Shown: in pieces, positions 1 through 10,289 of the stretch | Numbering within the stretch: position 1 is the first letter of the stretch | Layout of the letters: the number at the start of each line of letters is the position of its first letter | Assembly: GCA_003439945.1 (NCBI GenBank) | Contig: QVRM01002020.1 | Span: forward strand, 140,001-204,000 | Direction: 5' to 3' | Source of the DNA: Dermanyssus gallinae | Taxonomy: Eukaryota > Arthropoda > Arachnida > Mesostigmata > Dermanyssidae | DNA length: 64,000 bases | Notes under the pieces: model-generated | Told to the model about the DNA's origin: nothing | Database searches by the model: none | Seen by the model: only the letters and a program-made list of their open reading frames with translations | Translations under genes and position numbers: made by a program

Positions 1-1377
1 CGTGTAACACTACTAACTGCTTGAAAAACTAGGAGGAAGTACCTCTTTGGAAAGACATATCAGATCGATAATGATGTAATAGGCGCCGTAGAGTGGCAAA
101 TAAAAGGTTATTTTTAGGTGTATTTTGGGTCTAAATATTCTGAATATTTGGCGTATGGTATGAAGGCTATTGAAGGAGCTCGTTGAACTAGATGTGGTTT
201 GTTTGGGGGGAAGAAGGGGGTGATTATACTGAACAATAAAGGGTGTGCGGTCTTTGTCCGTGTATTGCTTGTACTTTATGGCATCCTCCCTTTTGATACA
301 TCTACAGTAAACCCTAACCTGCGGATGTGGACATTAAGAGTTAAAAGAAAAAGTAAGTACAAGACATACGATATTGTCGAGCATATGGCGGCTATCTACG
401 GTCGTCATATTGTCGTAGGTTCATTTTAGAAATGTAACCTTTGATCGTAGATATTTATCAGCGCACGGATAGGTCATTGCCACCTGAATGCCGGTCGGAC
501 TGATAATGCTCGCTTTGAGGTATCAGTTGGACGCTTGCTACCTTGGTTTGATTGAGGCATTGTGAGCAGGCGACTACACCATCGTCTGTTCTTTTTTCAT
601 CAAAGCGTTAACCAGATCTAACCTCCCAAGTCTGCTTGTTAGCGTACACTAATACGATGATGTTCAAGATGTCTTCAGGCAACCGGCGACGTTGTGCATG
701 CAGGGCAGTAAAGTCGCCAACTTACTGTTTCTATGGTGGCTTCAGGTTAGACGTTCACGTTGATATGCGAACCGTCTAAAAAATTAAATACACTCAGTCA
801 TCGAAGCAAGGCACTCTGCACAGGCTATGTGTCCGCAACAGAGAGCTCAACGCCTATTCATACGTAGCGACCGTTCGTTCTGAGATGTTTTGCACTACTA
901 TTTTCGAAGCAAGGTAATTATTGGCAAGACTCCCGCTATAAGGTCAGTTTCAGTCACTTTTAGGGTGTGATTAGCGGATAGCTTAACGCGAGGAAACTTG
1001 AACGCAATAAATTTGATCATAGGTAGAGTAAAGTAGGATCTAGCTAACTTAGCTTCAGGGGTTTCACAATTACAACGTGGCCGAGCTGAAAGCCGAAACG
1101 ATTTCTCTTTTGCTAGTCGGTTGGCACATAAGCGCCACAAAAAGCAATGCCAAGAGAAAAGTGCGTCGTTACATCTGCATTGCTCAATAAATAATCAAGT
1201 ATCTAATTGATTAAGCTCATTATCTACAAACTGAACACATATACGTCTGCAATACGGAGTTAAGGAGATAGCCGGCGATTCGGGCACTAGAGGACGCAAG
1301 CTCTATCTAGGCGTCAGGCCTAGATACGACTTTTCATACAATTTGCATTTGATTTTAGTTCAAGTAGTAATAAAAAC

Positions 1378-1378
<1 letters not shown>
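1..1378. other. Unassigned AT-rich stretch
   Basis: No gene or repeat family recognised. Short open frames are present on both strands without family motifs. The 14-mer at 238-251 (AAAGGGTGTGCGGT) recurs at 1444-1457 inside a dispersed repeat, so this stretch may hold more decayed repeat sequence than I can resolve. Confidence 0.5.

Positions 1379-1419
<41 letters not shown>
1379..1419. repeat. (TA)n microsatellite
   Basis: About 20 uninterrupted TA units. It directly precedes the dispersed repeat copy at 1428-1745. Confidence 0.95.
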
Positions 1420-1423
<4 letters not shown>

Positions 1424-1427
1424 ATCA

Positions 1428-1745
1428 CTGTTATTGTCACATAAAAGGGTGTGCGGTACAATTATCATGATCATATTGTATTGTTGTCAATATATGTACT
1501 GCTGAAAGAAAAACGTAACTAATCGCCAAATAGGCGAGTGCTATTTAAATTTACATGCGCTCATTTGGCCATCCGCCAACAAAACAATCCGCTGACGAAC
1601 TCACCGTGGGCCACGGCTTTTCGAGTGATTGATCGCTGACTCCATAGGTTATTGGAGTGTACATCAAAAAAGTGTCCTAGCAATTCATATTTGCGCAATT
1701 GGGGTAGAACAGATATGTTGCCTTGCATGACAAGTAAGTAAGACA
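1428..1745 (-). repeat. Dispersed repeat, copy 1, with conserved minus frame
   Basis: This block is clearly homologous to 8218-8646 in the same orientation and more weakly to 61895-62095. All three keep a similar minus-strand reading frame without stops (here 1746-1561), with shared residues such as QGNIS, LLGHFFDV and WRMAK. That pattern suggests the coding 3' end of a retroelement, perhaps a LINE, but I cannot name the family. Compared with 8218-8646 it lacks about 45 bp around 1527, where the other copy has a TATTG-repeat tail. It lies between two (TA)n tracts. Confidence 0.6.
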
Positions 1746-1747
1746 CG

Positions 1748-1748
<1 letters not shown>

Positions 1749-1817
<69 letters not shown>
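1749..1817. repeat. (TA)n microsatellite
   Basis: About 34 uninterrupted TA units. A chance minus-strand frame reading Tyr-Ile runs through it and is not a gene. Confidence 0.95.
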
Positions 1818-1819
<2 letters not shown>

Positions 1820-2367
1820 TTTCCCAGTCAGCGAGTGTACATTGCACTACAGAGTGCACGAGTACATGGCAAATGTTACCGATCAAAGCCGGCCTCGTGG
1901 TAACGTTTTTGCCTTACACTAAGTAGATTGTTTTGGTGAATTCAGAACTGACCGGTCTTAAATCGACTATGATTCAGGCGATATAGCTATCAAATTAGAC
2001 TGCCATCGAGTCCAATAAATTAATCAAGTGGCAGCCGAAAACAGATGGCTGAATAAAAAGACGACTCAAGATGCTTAAATGAAGCTCACCTTATCCAGAT
2101 CAATACGTCTGGTGAAAAAAACCTGCCATATTTTCCGCTAACGGTTATATCTAGAGAAAGACCATGTCTATTTGCGGTCGGGTGTTTCAATAAAAATAAT
2201 GCATATACTTTTACCAACAACCTTCGGACTACACCAAGCGCTGTTTTTTGGCATCTGCCGAATATGTACTTTTTAGAATTTAGTGTGCGACTCAGAATGT
2301 TTGAGTCGCAGGCAATCTCGATTTCGCTGTTCCGTCTACAGAGTTAATTTGCTTTCTGGACACCGCA

Positions 2368-2371
<4 letters not shown>

Positions 2372-2410
<39 letters not shown>
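2372..2410. repeat. (TA)n microsatellite
   Basis: About 19 TA units. Confidence 0.95.
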
Positions 2411-2413
<3 letters not shown>

Positions 2414-2462
2414 CTGCATAATTTGCCTAAGCTGATGCCTTTATGAAAGAAGTGACTAAACG

Positions 2463-2522
2463 GCGTAGAACGTGGGACACACTTGGTTAGATGCGTAGAA
2501 CTTGGGACACACTTGGCTAGAT
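2463..2522. repeat. 30-bp tandem duplication, two units
   Basis: Two adjacent 30-bp units beginning GCGTAGAAC differ at only two positions. There is no coding meaning that I can see. Confidence 0.9.
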
Positions 2523-2542
2523 GAAGAACGCCAGCAAACATT

Positions 2543-3110
2543 TCCACTGTATTTATTTTGATCAAAAGAGTGCTTTCGACATGGCCGATTATAAAACTTT
2601 AGTCAATAAACTAAGAGCGGTCAAGGCCTACCCGCAGAAGTTTTTGCGCAACCGGTCTTTTCGAGCCAAGTAATAAAGAAAACAATTGGGCCAACTCTCA
2701 GTCCACATTTAATAAAAACGATGGGGATCGAACCCGTGCACCTCTGTGTTTCCTCAGGTCGCTAAGCGCAGGCGAACGTTCCACGCCACCAGACTCGACT
2801 CCGAGCACGTCAGAGGAAGCTCGCGACGCCTCCCTTCTTAACGCACATCAAAGAACTAGCTAAAGCAGCGTCTATACCTGTGAATATATTGTTTCGCTGC
2901 TTCATCTTTAAGGGGAGTTCAGGGTGTATCTTCGTTTGTTTAAATGGACTGGGTTGTTCAAACGTGTATACGTTCACCCGTATGACATCTACGTAGGTGT
3001 GGTTGAAAATGTGCAAAAGAGATTCTTAAAGAGACTCCGCAAAAGATGCGACCTCGAGTCGAACGATACTGTTTTACCGCCCTTAATGGACCCATCCACG
3101 AGTAGTGAAC
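2543..3110 (+). pseudogene. LINE reverse transcriptase remnant
   Basis: At 2551-2670 the plus strand reads through a reverse-transcriptase palm motif, YFDQKSAFD, followed by a KTLVNKLRAV-like helix, then hits a stop. Past a SINE-like insertion, 2924-3100 reads ENVQKRFLKRLRKRC, the thumb/C-terminal pattern of jockey/CR1-type LINEs. The minus-strand fragment at 56714-57160 carries a related pattern (ERVQAKFIRRISKRC), so both may be one family. The catalytic YADD box and the endonuclease domain are absent. It is dead, and the join between the two pieces is inferred from their order only. Confidence 0.6.
2655..2795 (-). repeat. tRNA-derived SINE, copy 1
   Basis: On the minus strand, an A-box-like TGGCGTGGAACG (2777-2788) is followed by a B-box, GGTTCGATCCC (2724-2734), spaced as in a tRNA promoter, then a short body containing CTGAGAGTTGGCCC. 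The copy at 49925-50120 on the other strand shares the A-box region, the stretch before the B-box, the B-box and the CTGAGAGT body. No good acceptor stem or clean anticodon arm is seen, so this is a SINE rather than a working tRNA gene. Confidence 0.65.
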
Positions 3111-4740
3111 ATTTTTTTTCTGGCTCAATTTGTGGGTGCAAAGCTCATTAATTATGCTTTGAAGTGCGGCCGAACAATCGCACAAGCCAAATAATGTATG
3201 TGCTTAGATGCGTTGCAAGAACGAAACACATTAATTGTATGTACGCCTGGCGCTTAGCCAGGCGTATATTCACAACATGGCGACTTCGCAGGTCTCTCCT
3301 GCGACCGGCCTTTCCCCAGCCTTTCTTTCGTGATAAAAGAAGCTTCTATTCTTTTCGAGATGCCCACTTGCTCAATGGCATGCCGAGGCGGTTCACTAAT
3401 TGCCCCTAGTCCATTAAGTTTACGTGCCAGATCTCCAGAAGTCATCAAATCGTGTCGTATGAGATGTAATCAGTAACGATCAGATTGCCTCTAGATATAG
3501 CGAGATATAAATATGCGTCAAAAAAGCGAGACGGAGATAGGTGAAGTCGAATATGGCCGTCTCTGTATGTGAGGGAAACAGGAAGGTATAGCGTGAAGAG
3601 AAAGGAAAGGAATAGCGAGAGATAGAGGGGGAGGAAGGAAAGAGGAAAGACGGAGATGGAGCTTGCACAACGAGCCGAGCGCAACGAATAGGAAAGCCAA
3701 GCTGGCACTCCTGTACCGGATAGATGTGAACTTTGATTGATCACCTACTTTGAGTGCACTGCTGTAACTGTGCCACGTCGGCCACGTGTCACCTCCCAGG
3801 TGGCCCGGGGCGCGGTCGGCGGGCATGCCGGATACATGAGGACGTTAACCCGAAGAGAGAAAGCGATGTTCAAATAACAGCGAACAAAAGGAACAACAAC
3901 AACAGCAACGATGCGCAAGTCTCCCCCAAATTTTCCCAATCCAGTTCAACCTCTTCAACTTGGCATGTCAGTAGCGGCCGCTATAGCAGCAGCAGCAACA
4001 ACAACAACAACAGAGCAATTGGCAGTGCACCTTAATCTTTGCCCGAAAATAACAATTGGCTACCGCCTTGACTTGACATCCAACCGGACAACGGCCGCCT
4101 TCCGGTTTGACCCGATGGCAATTTGTTCTGCAAATGTTCCCCTCTGGTACGCACGTACTCACTTGGTATTCTCTTCAGCGCTTCAGTTTGACACCAACAC
4201 CAACATTACTAACCTAAAATGCGACTGCAATTAGGGATATGATCGTTCTGCTGCTGCTGTTGCTGCTACCACTACTACCAACAGAACATAACTATGCCTG
4301 ACTGAAAATAATGATCAGATTAAGCTTGCAAATACGATCCCACAAAGTACGACTGAAAGGCTTTCAACAACGTAAGGTTTCATTAAAAAATTCAACGCCG
4401 GCCTCTGAGGCCAACCGCCGTTCAAGCGGCTACACTGCCGCAACCTACGACGTCTCACGTCGTTCGCCGGACGACTTCTCCGCCACCCGACCTCCCCGAA
4501 AGCCAAGAGCGCCAGAGTGCGCAGAGCAACATGTGCTCTAAATGGCGCTAACCCCTTCCCTCTCGCGCTACCTTTAAGACAGCCCCGCTCCCCCTTCTTG
4601 AATTCGAAGTGCCCCGCTTCCACAGGCTCTGTTCCCTGCTCGAATCATGTAGAGACACAACAAAGTAGTTATACAAATGAGGAGCGAGAAAGAGAACGTT
4701 AACAACGTCAAGGAGATCAACTGATGAAACTGAAATTGGA
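3111..4740. other. Mixed intergenic DNA with simple repeats
   Basis: No gene recognised. Contents include a 9-bp perfect inverted repeat (3243-3251 and 3257-3265), a purine-rich stretch near 3520-3670, a CAG/CAA run near 3981-4015, and a GC-richer block near 4390-4650. Open frames here are short and lack family motifs. Confidence 0.5.
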
Positions 4741-4801
4741 GTAATTGGATGTTGTTTTGAATATTCCTTAAATATATATATTAAAATGAGTGAAATCCGA
4801 A

Positions 4802-4805
<4 letters not shown>

Positions 4806-4857
<52 letters not shown>

Positions 4858-4899
4858 CGATTATTGGGTTTTTATATATTTATACGCACACAGAAACGC

Positions 4900-4935
<36 letters not shown>
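4806..4935. repeat. Two (TA)n tracts
   Basis: TA runs at 4806-4855 and 4901-4935 are separated by about 45 bp of AT-rich sequence. Confidence 0.95.
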
Positions 4936-4937
<2 letters not shown>

Positions 4938-6450
4938 GCGCGACTTTCATTGAGGTAACGTCCAGTTTTTAAAAGATAAAATGCAAAAGTACGATTAGCC
5001 GCTAACAAAAACTTACTTGTATACCATGATTAAACGGGTTTAAGAGTTTTCTCGGTAGTTCCTAGATGTATATTGAATAGATATACTTCTAATCTATATG
5101 ATATATTAAAGATATATTACTGCTTTGATTATTTATACATATAGGTCTTAGACATAGTACACTACAAAGGCCAGTCTGGGTTTATCCATAACACTGTGCA
5201 AACATATATTAGTTAGTGCTAACGTAGTTAAGTTTTAATTGTTTACGTCATTTTATTAATTAAAAATAACATTCATGCATGACGAACCCAAGGGAAAAAC
5301 GCACGCTTCCATTGGGTTCCTTAGGTGTGACTGCTATGCGGTCACCTAACTAATTTACAAAATACTGGGCTAATTTTCTCCTGTGTTACGTGCATTTAAT
5401 TTCGAGAAGTGTTTGTTAAGCCATATACCCTCAAGGTGAGTTTATTTAGATCCTCATTGAGCAATTTTCAGAAGACATGCCAGAAACCCTGTTGAAGTTT
5501 TGAGAAGTATGACCTTCATAAGCAAGATTTATTCGGCTCGCATTACACCTCGTGCTTTCAAGACGATAAATTGTGATAAAGAAGATAAAACATTGTGACC
5601 AACCAGCACCGATGTCGATAGAAGAATGCGTCGTGCAACTGGGTTTGGGAGGTAATTCGATAAATGTTTGACGAGCTTGCTTTCAAAGTAGCAGCATCTT
5701 GAATATATAGTCAATTCGTATTGGCGTTGCTCTACGTAATATTTTTACGAGACCATAGACATTTTGAAATTGGAGTTTCATTGACAAACCTCAAGAAGAA
5801 AGGAGCTCGTTGAACATAACCATCTGGTAAGTGCAAATCACTTTCGAAATAGATCAAATTATAATTGTTGCATTTTATACAGTGAGAGCTGTATCTGCCG
5901 CCGTTGTTGAGTATCTATATTTGAAACTATTGTATTTGCGCGGGCAACCAACGGTTGCAGCAATCCATTTGCGCGGGAAAACCACTGAACGAGCTCAGTT
6001 GTACGAACACCACTTCTCTATCGTCATTGCAGTAGTAAACACCATACAGTCAACTAACTGTCAGCGAGACGGTGGCTAACTAAGACAAAGCGCTTGTGTC
6101 TTCTTCTCTTGGTGTAGAAAGTACGGTAATTCGTAGCAGCAACGGCATCGACGAGAGCTTACGGTTGGCAAGTTAGCCAACAATATTAAACCACAATTAT
6201 ATTGAATTGATAAATTAATAAAATTAAAAAAAACGGTGCGGTATATAGATGACTAAACATGCTTGTGTAAACTTCGTAAAAACAATGACGTTCGTTTAGC
6301 ATGAGTCCCGCTGATAGCCAAATGGCCGGATAGGATTGATAGAATGTTCACTCACTCATCTCTCGAAAAACGTACGACAAACTGCATACTGGTGCGAAGC
6401 GAAAAGAGGAGTTGGCACAGCACAACGAAAAGAAGAGTTCTCTCGTCTTT
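4936..6450. other. Unassigned AT-rich stretch
   Basis: Nothing recognised. No repeats beyond short AT runs and no open frame with family motifs. Confidence 0.5.
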
Positions 6451-7600
6451 CAACAGCTGGCAGGCATCTTTTCTAAGCGCTCTCAGAGTATGATCAGCGT
6501 TACTGTGTAAAGTCGTCTGCGCGCGCACCGCTGAGTATGCGTAACCGTAACTTCTGTGTTGTGTTTGCGTGCGTAGTTAGTTAGTTAGAACCAACAAGCG
6601 CCAGCCACCAGAGCCCCATCAGGCGGGCCGGCCCATTCAGTTAAGTAGAAACGTCGAAAGCGACGAGCTCGCTCGGGCCCGTCCAGGCCACCTATGGCAG
6701 CAGCAGCGGCTCTAGGCGGCAGCGTGGCGTTTTACTGCAGGCAGCAAGCATCCTGTTTTTGTGCGGAAGCGGAGGTCTTAAACAGGCGCTTTAGAAGGGC
6801 CACATTTGCCGTCGTTCTGCAAGTGTTTCCCGTACAGGCCACTACTACTTCTACTACTACTACTACTACTACTACACACTTTCCAATACCACAAGCGATC
6901 GCCCCGGACTACGAAAGGGTGAGAAAGGGAGCAACAAAGGGCGAAAATGAGCTTACTTGCTTTAGATTAGAAGGTCGGGCACTGTAAATCTGCAACCGAT
7001 CTGCCGTCGCTACCCTGCATCATGCACGTCATCACCATCAACGCGTAAATGCTTGTTCGTAAGTGGAAAAAAAGAGCTATTGAAAAAAAATGTATAAAGA
7101 ACATAGACACAGTGAGAGAAGGACAGTTGAGAGGAGAGTTGTATATTTGAAGAGACGATAATGCAGCTCGGCAATGAAGTGTAATTGGTGAGTGTTTTTA
7201 GTTAATAGAGGGTAAACTCTATAAACAGCTCTATAAACATGTGAAGCCCAACTAGCTTTTTAGCGCCTCTCTGAAAGTAGCGTGAGTTGTAGAAGACAAT
7301 ATGTTGCTCACAACTGCTCATGAATGGTTTACAACATAATAATTACAATACCAGGTTTAGGGCAGTTGGATGTCTCCACCAATCGAATCGGTTGTTGTTG
7401 TTGTTGTCGTTGTTGTTGCTGTTGTTATTGCTGTTGTTGCTGAAGGGAGTACCTAAGTCCGGGCAATGCAACGTTTCATATTTGGATTTATTCTTTCCTG
7501 GGCAGTGTTTGTATGCGTGGCCGCTTGCTGGAGCCGTATCTTAAGCAGACCCGTCGGCAAGTACTGAACCACACACTAGTGGCTTTGTTCTCTGCGTACG
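6451..7600. other. GC-richer block with trinucleotide repeats
   Basis: 6450-7000 is richer in G, C and CpG than its surroundings and holds a (CTA)n run at about 6841-6877. An imperfect TTG/TTGCTG run lies at about 7388-7441. A 97-codon frame (6694-6987) spans the CTA run as poly-Thr and is probably chance. This could be a 5' region of a host gene, but no splice-supported exon is visible. Confidence 0.4.
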
Positions 7601-8217
7601 CCCTTTCAGAGAATCATCGTTTTCGAATGGCTGCATGGACCAAGAAACGAAACACCACACATTATACAACTATTTTGCAAAGTCTATGCCTTGTTTAATG
7701 CAGTGAAGTGTTAGACAAGTTGTTATCTCAATATGTGTAGATAACGTTGCGCTGTTGGTGCGCTGTTCGCGCAGGATCAAATATTTGTCTAGCAGTATCG
7801 ATTTCCGTTCTAAATGACGGTGTCGGTCCAGTTGCTTCCCGCGCTTCATGATAACACACAATACAGCGTCATTCTCGAGTAGCCCTTTGTTTCGGTATGC
7901 TATCAGTTCTCCGCATACATGCAACTTTAGGAGCGGCAGCCTGATGGTATGCTTACACCGCATTATCTTCAGTTTAGCCCACTGCTACGGGGCACGGGTG
8001 AGATTGCATTTGTCTCCTCTGCTTTGATACTGCCAGAGTTTGATAATGTTCTCAAATAACGTATAGCCTGAAAAAGCTTCGTTATAACCCAAGTTTCTAG
8101 TGTATGAACAAAATTAGTGCTTAGTTGACTTCAGAGGCATAAGACCAGCAACGAGCTACCAGAATTTTGACAGCAAAATAATACTGAATGGTGTTAAGAC
8201 GATATTAACATAACATA
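7601..8217. other. Unassigned stretch
   Basis: Nothing recognised. A 97-codon minus frame at 7670-7963 has no recognisable motif. Confidence 0.5.
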
Positions 8218-8646
8218 AAATCACTTTTATTGTCACATAAAAAAGTGTGTCATGGTCACATATGCGCTGTTATCAATATACGTACTTGTGAAAGAAAAAC
8301 GTAAACAATGTTTGTATTGTTTACGTTTTTCTCTAATTCGTTATCGTTATTCGTTAATCGCCAAATACAATACAATACAAGTCTCTTTTATTAAAAAAAG
8401 AGTTGATATAGACGAATGCTATTTGGTATTTGCATGCGCCCATTTGGCCATCCGCCAACCAAACAATCCATCCACGAGCTCACCGCGGGACACGGCGTTT
8501 GGAGTGGTTGATTGTTGACTCCTTAGGTTATTGGAGCGCACATCAAAAAAGTGTCCTAGCAATTCACGTCTGCGTAATTGACGTAGAGCAGATATGTTGC
8601 CTTGCATGAAAAGTGAGCCAATACTAGAAACAGCGTCATTTAACAC
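8218..8646 (-). repeat. Dispersed repeat, copy 2, with conserved minus frame
   Basis: Homologous to 1428-1745 over its full length and in the same orientation. The minus-strand frame 8646-8419 keeps the residues shared with the other copies (MQGNIS, LLGHFFDVRSN, GWRMAKW). Downstream on the minus strand comes an AATAAA-like signal and a short TATTG repeat (about 8360-8395), resembling a LINE 3' tail. Sequence past that tail is also shared with copy 1, so the tail may instead be an insertion. The 8293-8332 hairpin lies inside. Confidence 0.6.
8293..8332. repeat. Perfect 17-bp hairpin
   Basis: AGAAAAACGTAAACAAT at 8293-8309 is followed by a 6-nt loop and its exact reverse complement at 8316-8332. 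Copy 1 of the surrounding repeat has only the left arm, so the right arm was gained in this copy. Confidence 0.95.
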
Positions 8647-8855
8647 GCTCTGTTAACAGGCGTCTCAGGAACGTGTCTTGGACGCTTTTTACGGTAAGAC
8701 ACAAAGCTAAATACAGCAAATGCATTTTAATGCAGGGGGCGGGACTTTTAAATACAGCAAATGTATTTAGTGTATTATCTTCAACAAACATGAGCTATAT
8801 ATATATATTTACACACATACAAATATATATATATATATATACATACTGCACATAT

Positions 8856-9683
8856 CTGCACAACGGAAGACACTTCACTAGCTTGCGTAGCGAAAAGCGA
8901 ATAGCCAGGTTAAGGAAAGTCATAAAAAGTCGATATGTTACGTTAACGCTTTTTAATGAAAATTCGTACAGTTTTTTCATTACGACCAAAAATATACGTC
9001 TAAAAGACCACTCTCACGCAATAGCAAATTTAATGCCCACCATTTTTGTACCAAAGTGATGGTGCTGCGTTACGTAGTTGTCAAGTAACTAAGCCCTTTT
9101 GACAGTCATAGTTTTTATGTTTTGCGTGCAAGTGTTCACGTTCAGAACCGTAAAATTTTGCCAAGACGTTTCCGCCCCCTCCTTTCACTAGGAAACAATA
9201 TTCTCTTGCCGAGTTCTACCAAACCTCAAAATATGTACCTAACTTTCTCATACACTTTATGCAAGTATGCATGCCTTCGATATGGCTATCGAAAAAGCTT
9301 AGTTACTTGACAACAACGTAACGCAGCATCATCACTTCGGTACGAAAATGGTGGGAAAAATTTGCTATTGCGTGAGTCCTTTGGACATACATTTTTGGTC
9401 GTAAAGGAAAAAAATTACGGTTTTTCATGAAAAAGCATTAACATGAGACATAACAACATATCGACTTTTTATGACTTTCCTCAACCTGGCTATTCGCTTT
9501 TCGTTACGCAAGCTAGTGAAGTGTCTTCCGTTATGCAGAATTTTCTGCATTAACTGGTTTTCCCGCAAACGTAGAATTCGCACAACGAAGTAGGAGAAGA
9601 AAAGGCAGAATAACTACTTTTATAAATTTCACTCTTTTTCCTAAACAAGACGTTTTCGCGTCCTCCTTCCATTGGGAAAAAAT

Positions 9684-9690
<7 letters not shown>
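8856..9690. mobile_element. CAGGGTG-family foldback element, copy 1
   Basis: Two long inverted arms, 8856-9094 and 9297-9538, are roughly 80-90% complementary by eye and flank a ~200-bp core. Sequence right of the arm (9539-9680) matches, in reverse, the element copy that starts at 63602 with CAGGGTGTTCC. The core carries a segment (9160-9250, containing GCCGAGTTCTACC) that resembles the same outer end. No transposase is seen. This fits a non-autonomous foldback or MITE-type element flanked on both sides by (TA)n tracts. Confidence 0.65.
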
Positions 9691-9746
<56 letters not shown>

Positions 9747-9747
9747 A
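9687..9747. repeat. (TA)n microsatellite
   Basis: About 30 TA units with one TATG interruption, abutting the foldback element. Confidence 0.95.
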
Positions 9748-9770
9748 ATACAAGTTGCAAGATACTAATG

Positions 9771-9956
9771 GGCTCGAATAGCAGGTTTAAGTTGATGCCA
9801 ATTAAAGAATATTAAGTTTTTGGTGACGGACAGACGGGCCATTTGAGTCCGGCAAATCAATTAGGCTCGGAAAGCAGGTTTTAGTTGATACAAATTAAAA
9901 AAAGATTAAGTTTCTGGCGAGGAGCAAACAGGTTATTTGAGTCCGGCAGATTTATT
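9771..9956. repeat. 93-bp degenerate tandem duplication
   Basis: Two adjacent units start GGCTCG (9771 and 9864) and share AGCAGGTTT, AGTTGAT, ATTAAGTTT and TTTGAGTCCGGCA in order. Similarity is about 80% by eye, so the duplication is not recent. Confidence 0.75.
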
Positions 9957-10289
9957 CCCATCCCAAATACTTGTATCGGAAGCTACTTACAACTGCGAGC
10001 CACGTGCACGTAGGACGGATAAATTAGGAATTCGGAAGAAACCGAAGAATATATGAGTAGTGTGTGTGAAAAATTAGTTATAAAAAATATACAAGGAAAT
10101 GTTTTGGGTACCTTTAAACTATATTACTGTCTAGTGCGGTTACACGGCATACTATACACATACATATATCGAGTAGACAAGATGGCGGCGCCCAGCAGTG
10201 CGCTGTGTTTTTTTTATGTAGCTCCGTGATAAAGAGCTCGTGTGATCGAACCCAGTGTCCTACTCGTTTTTTAGATGTAGCCCATGTGA
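9957..10289. other. Unassigned stretch
   Basis: Nothing recognised. Confidence 0.5.

Noticed and set aside
2715..2795. A functional tRNA gene
   Set aside because: A- and B-box-like sequences are present, but acceptor and anticodon stems do not pair well, and a second copy with a shared body indicates a SINE.
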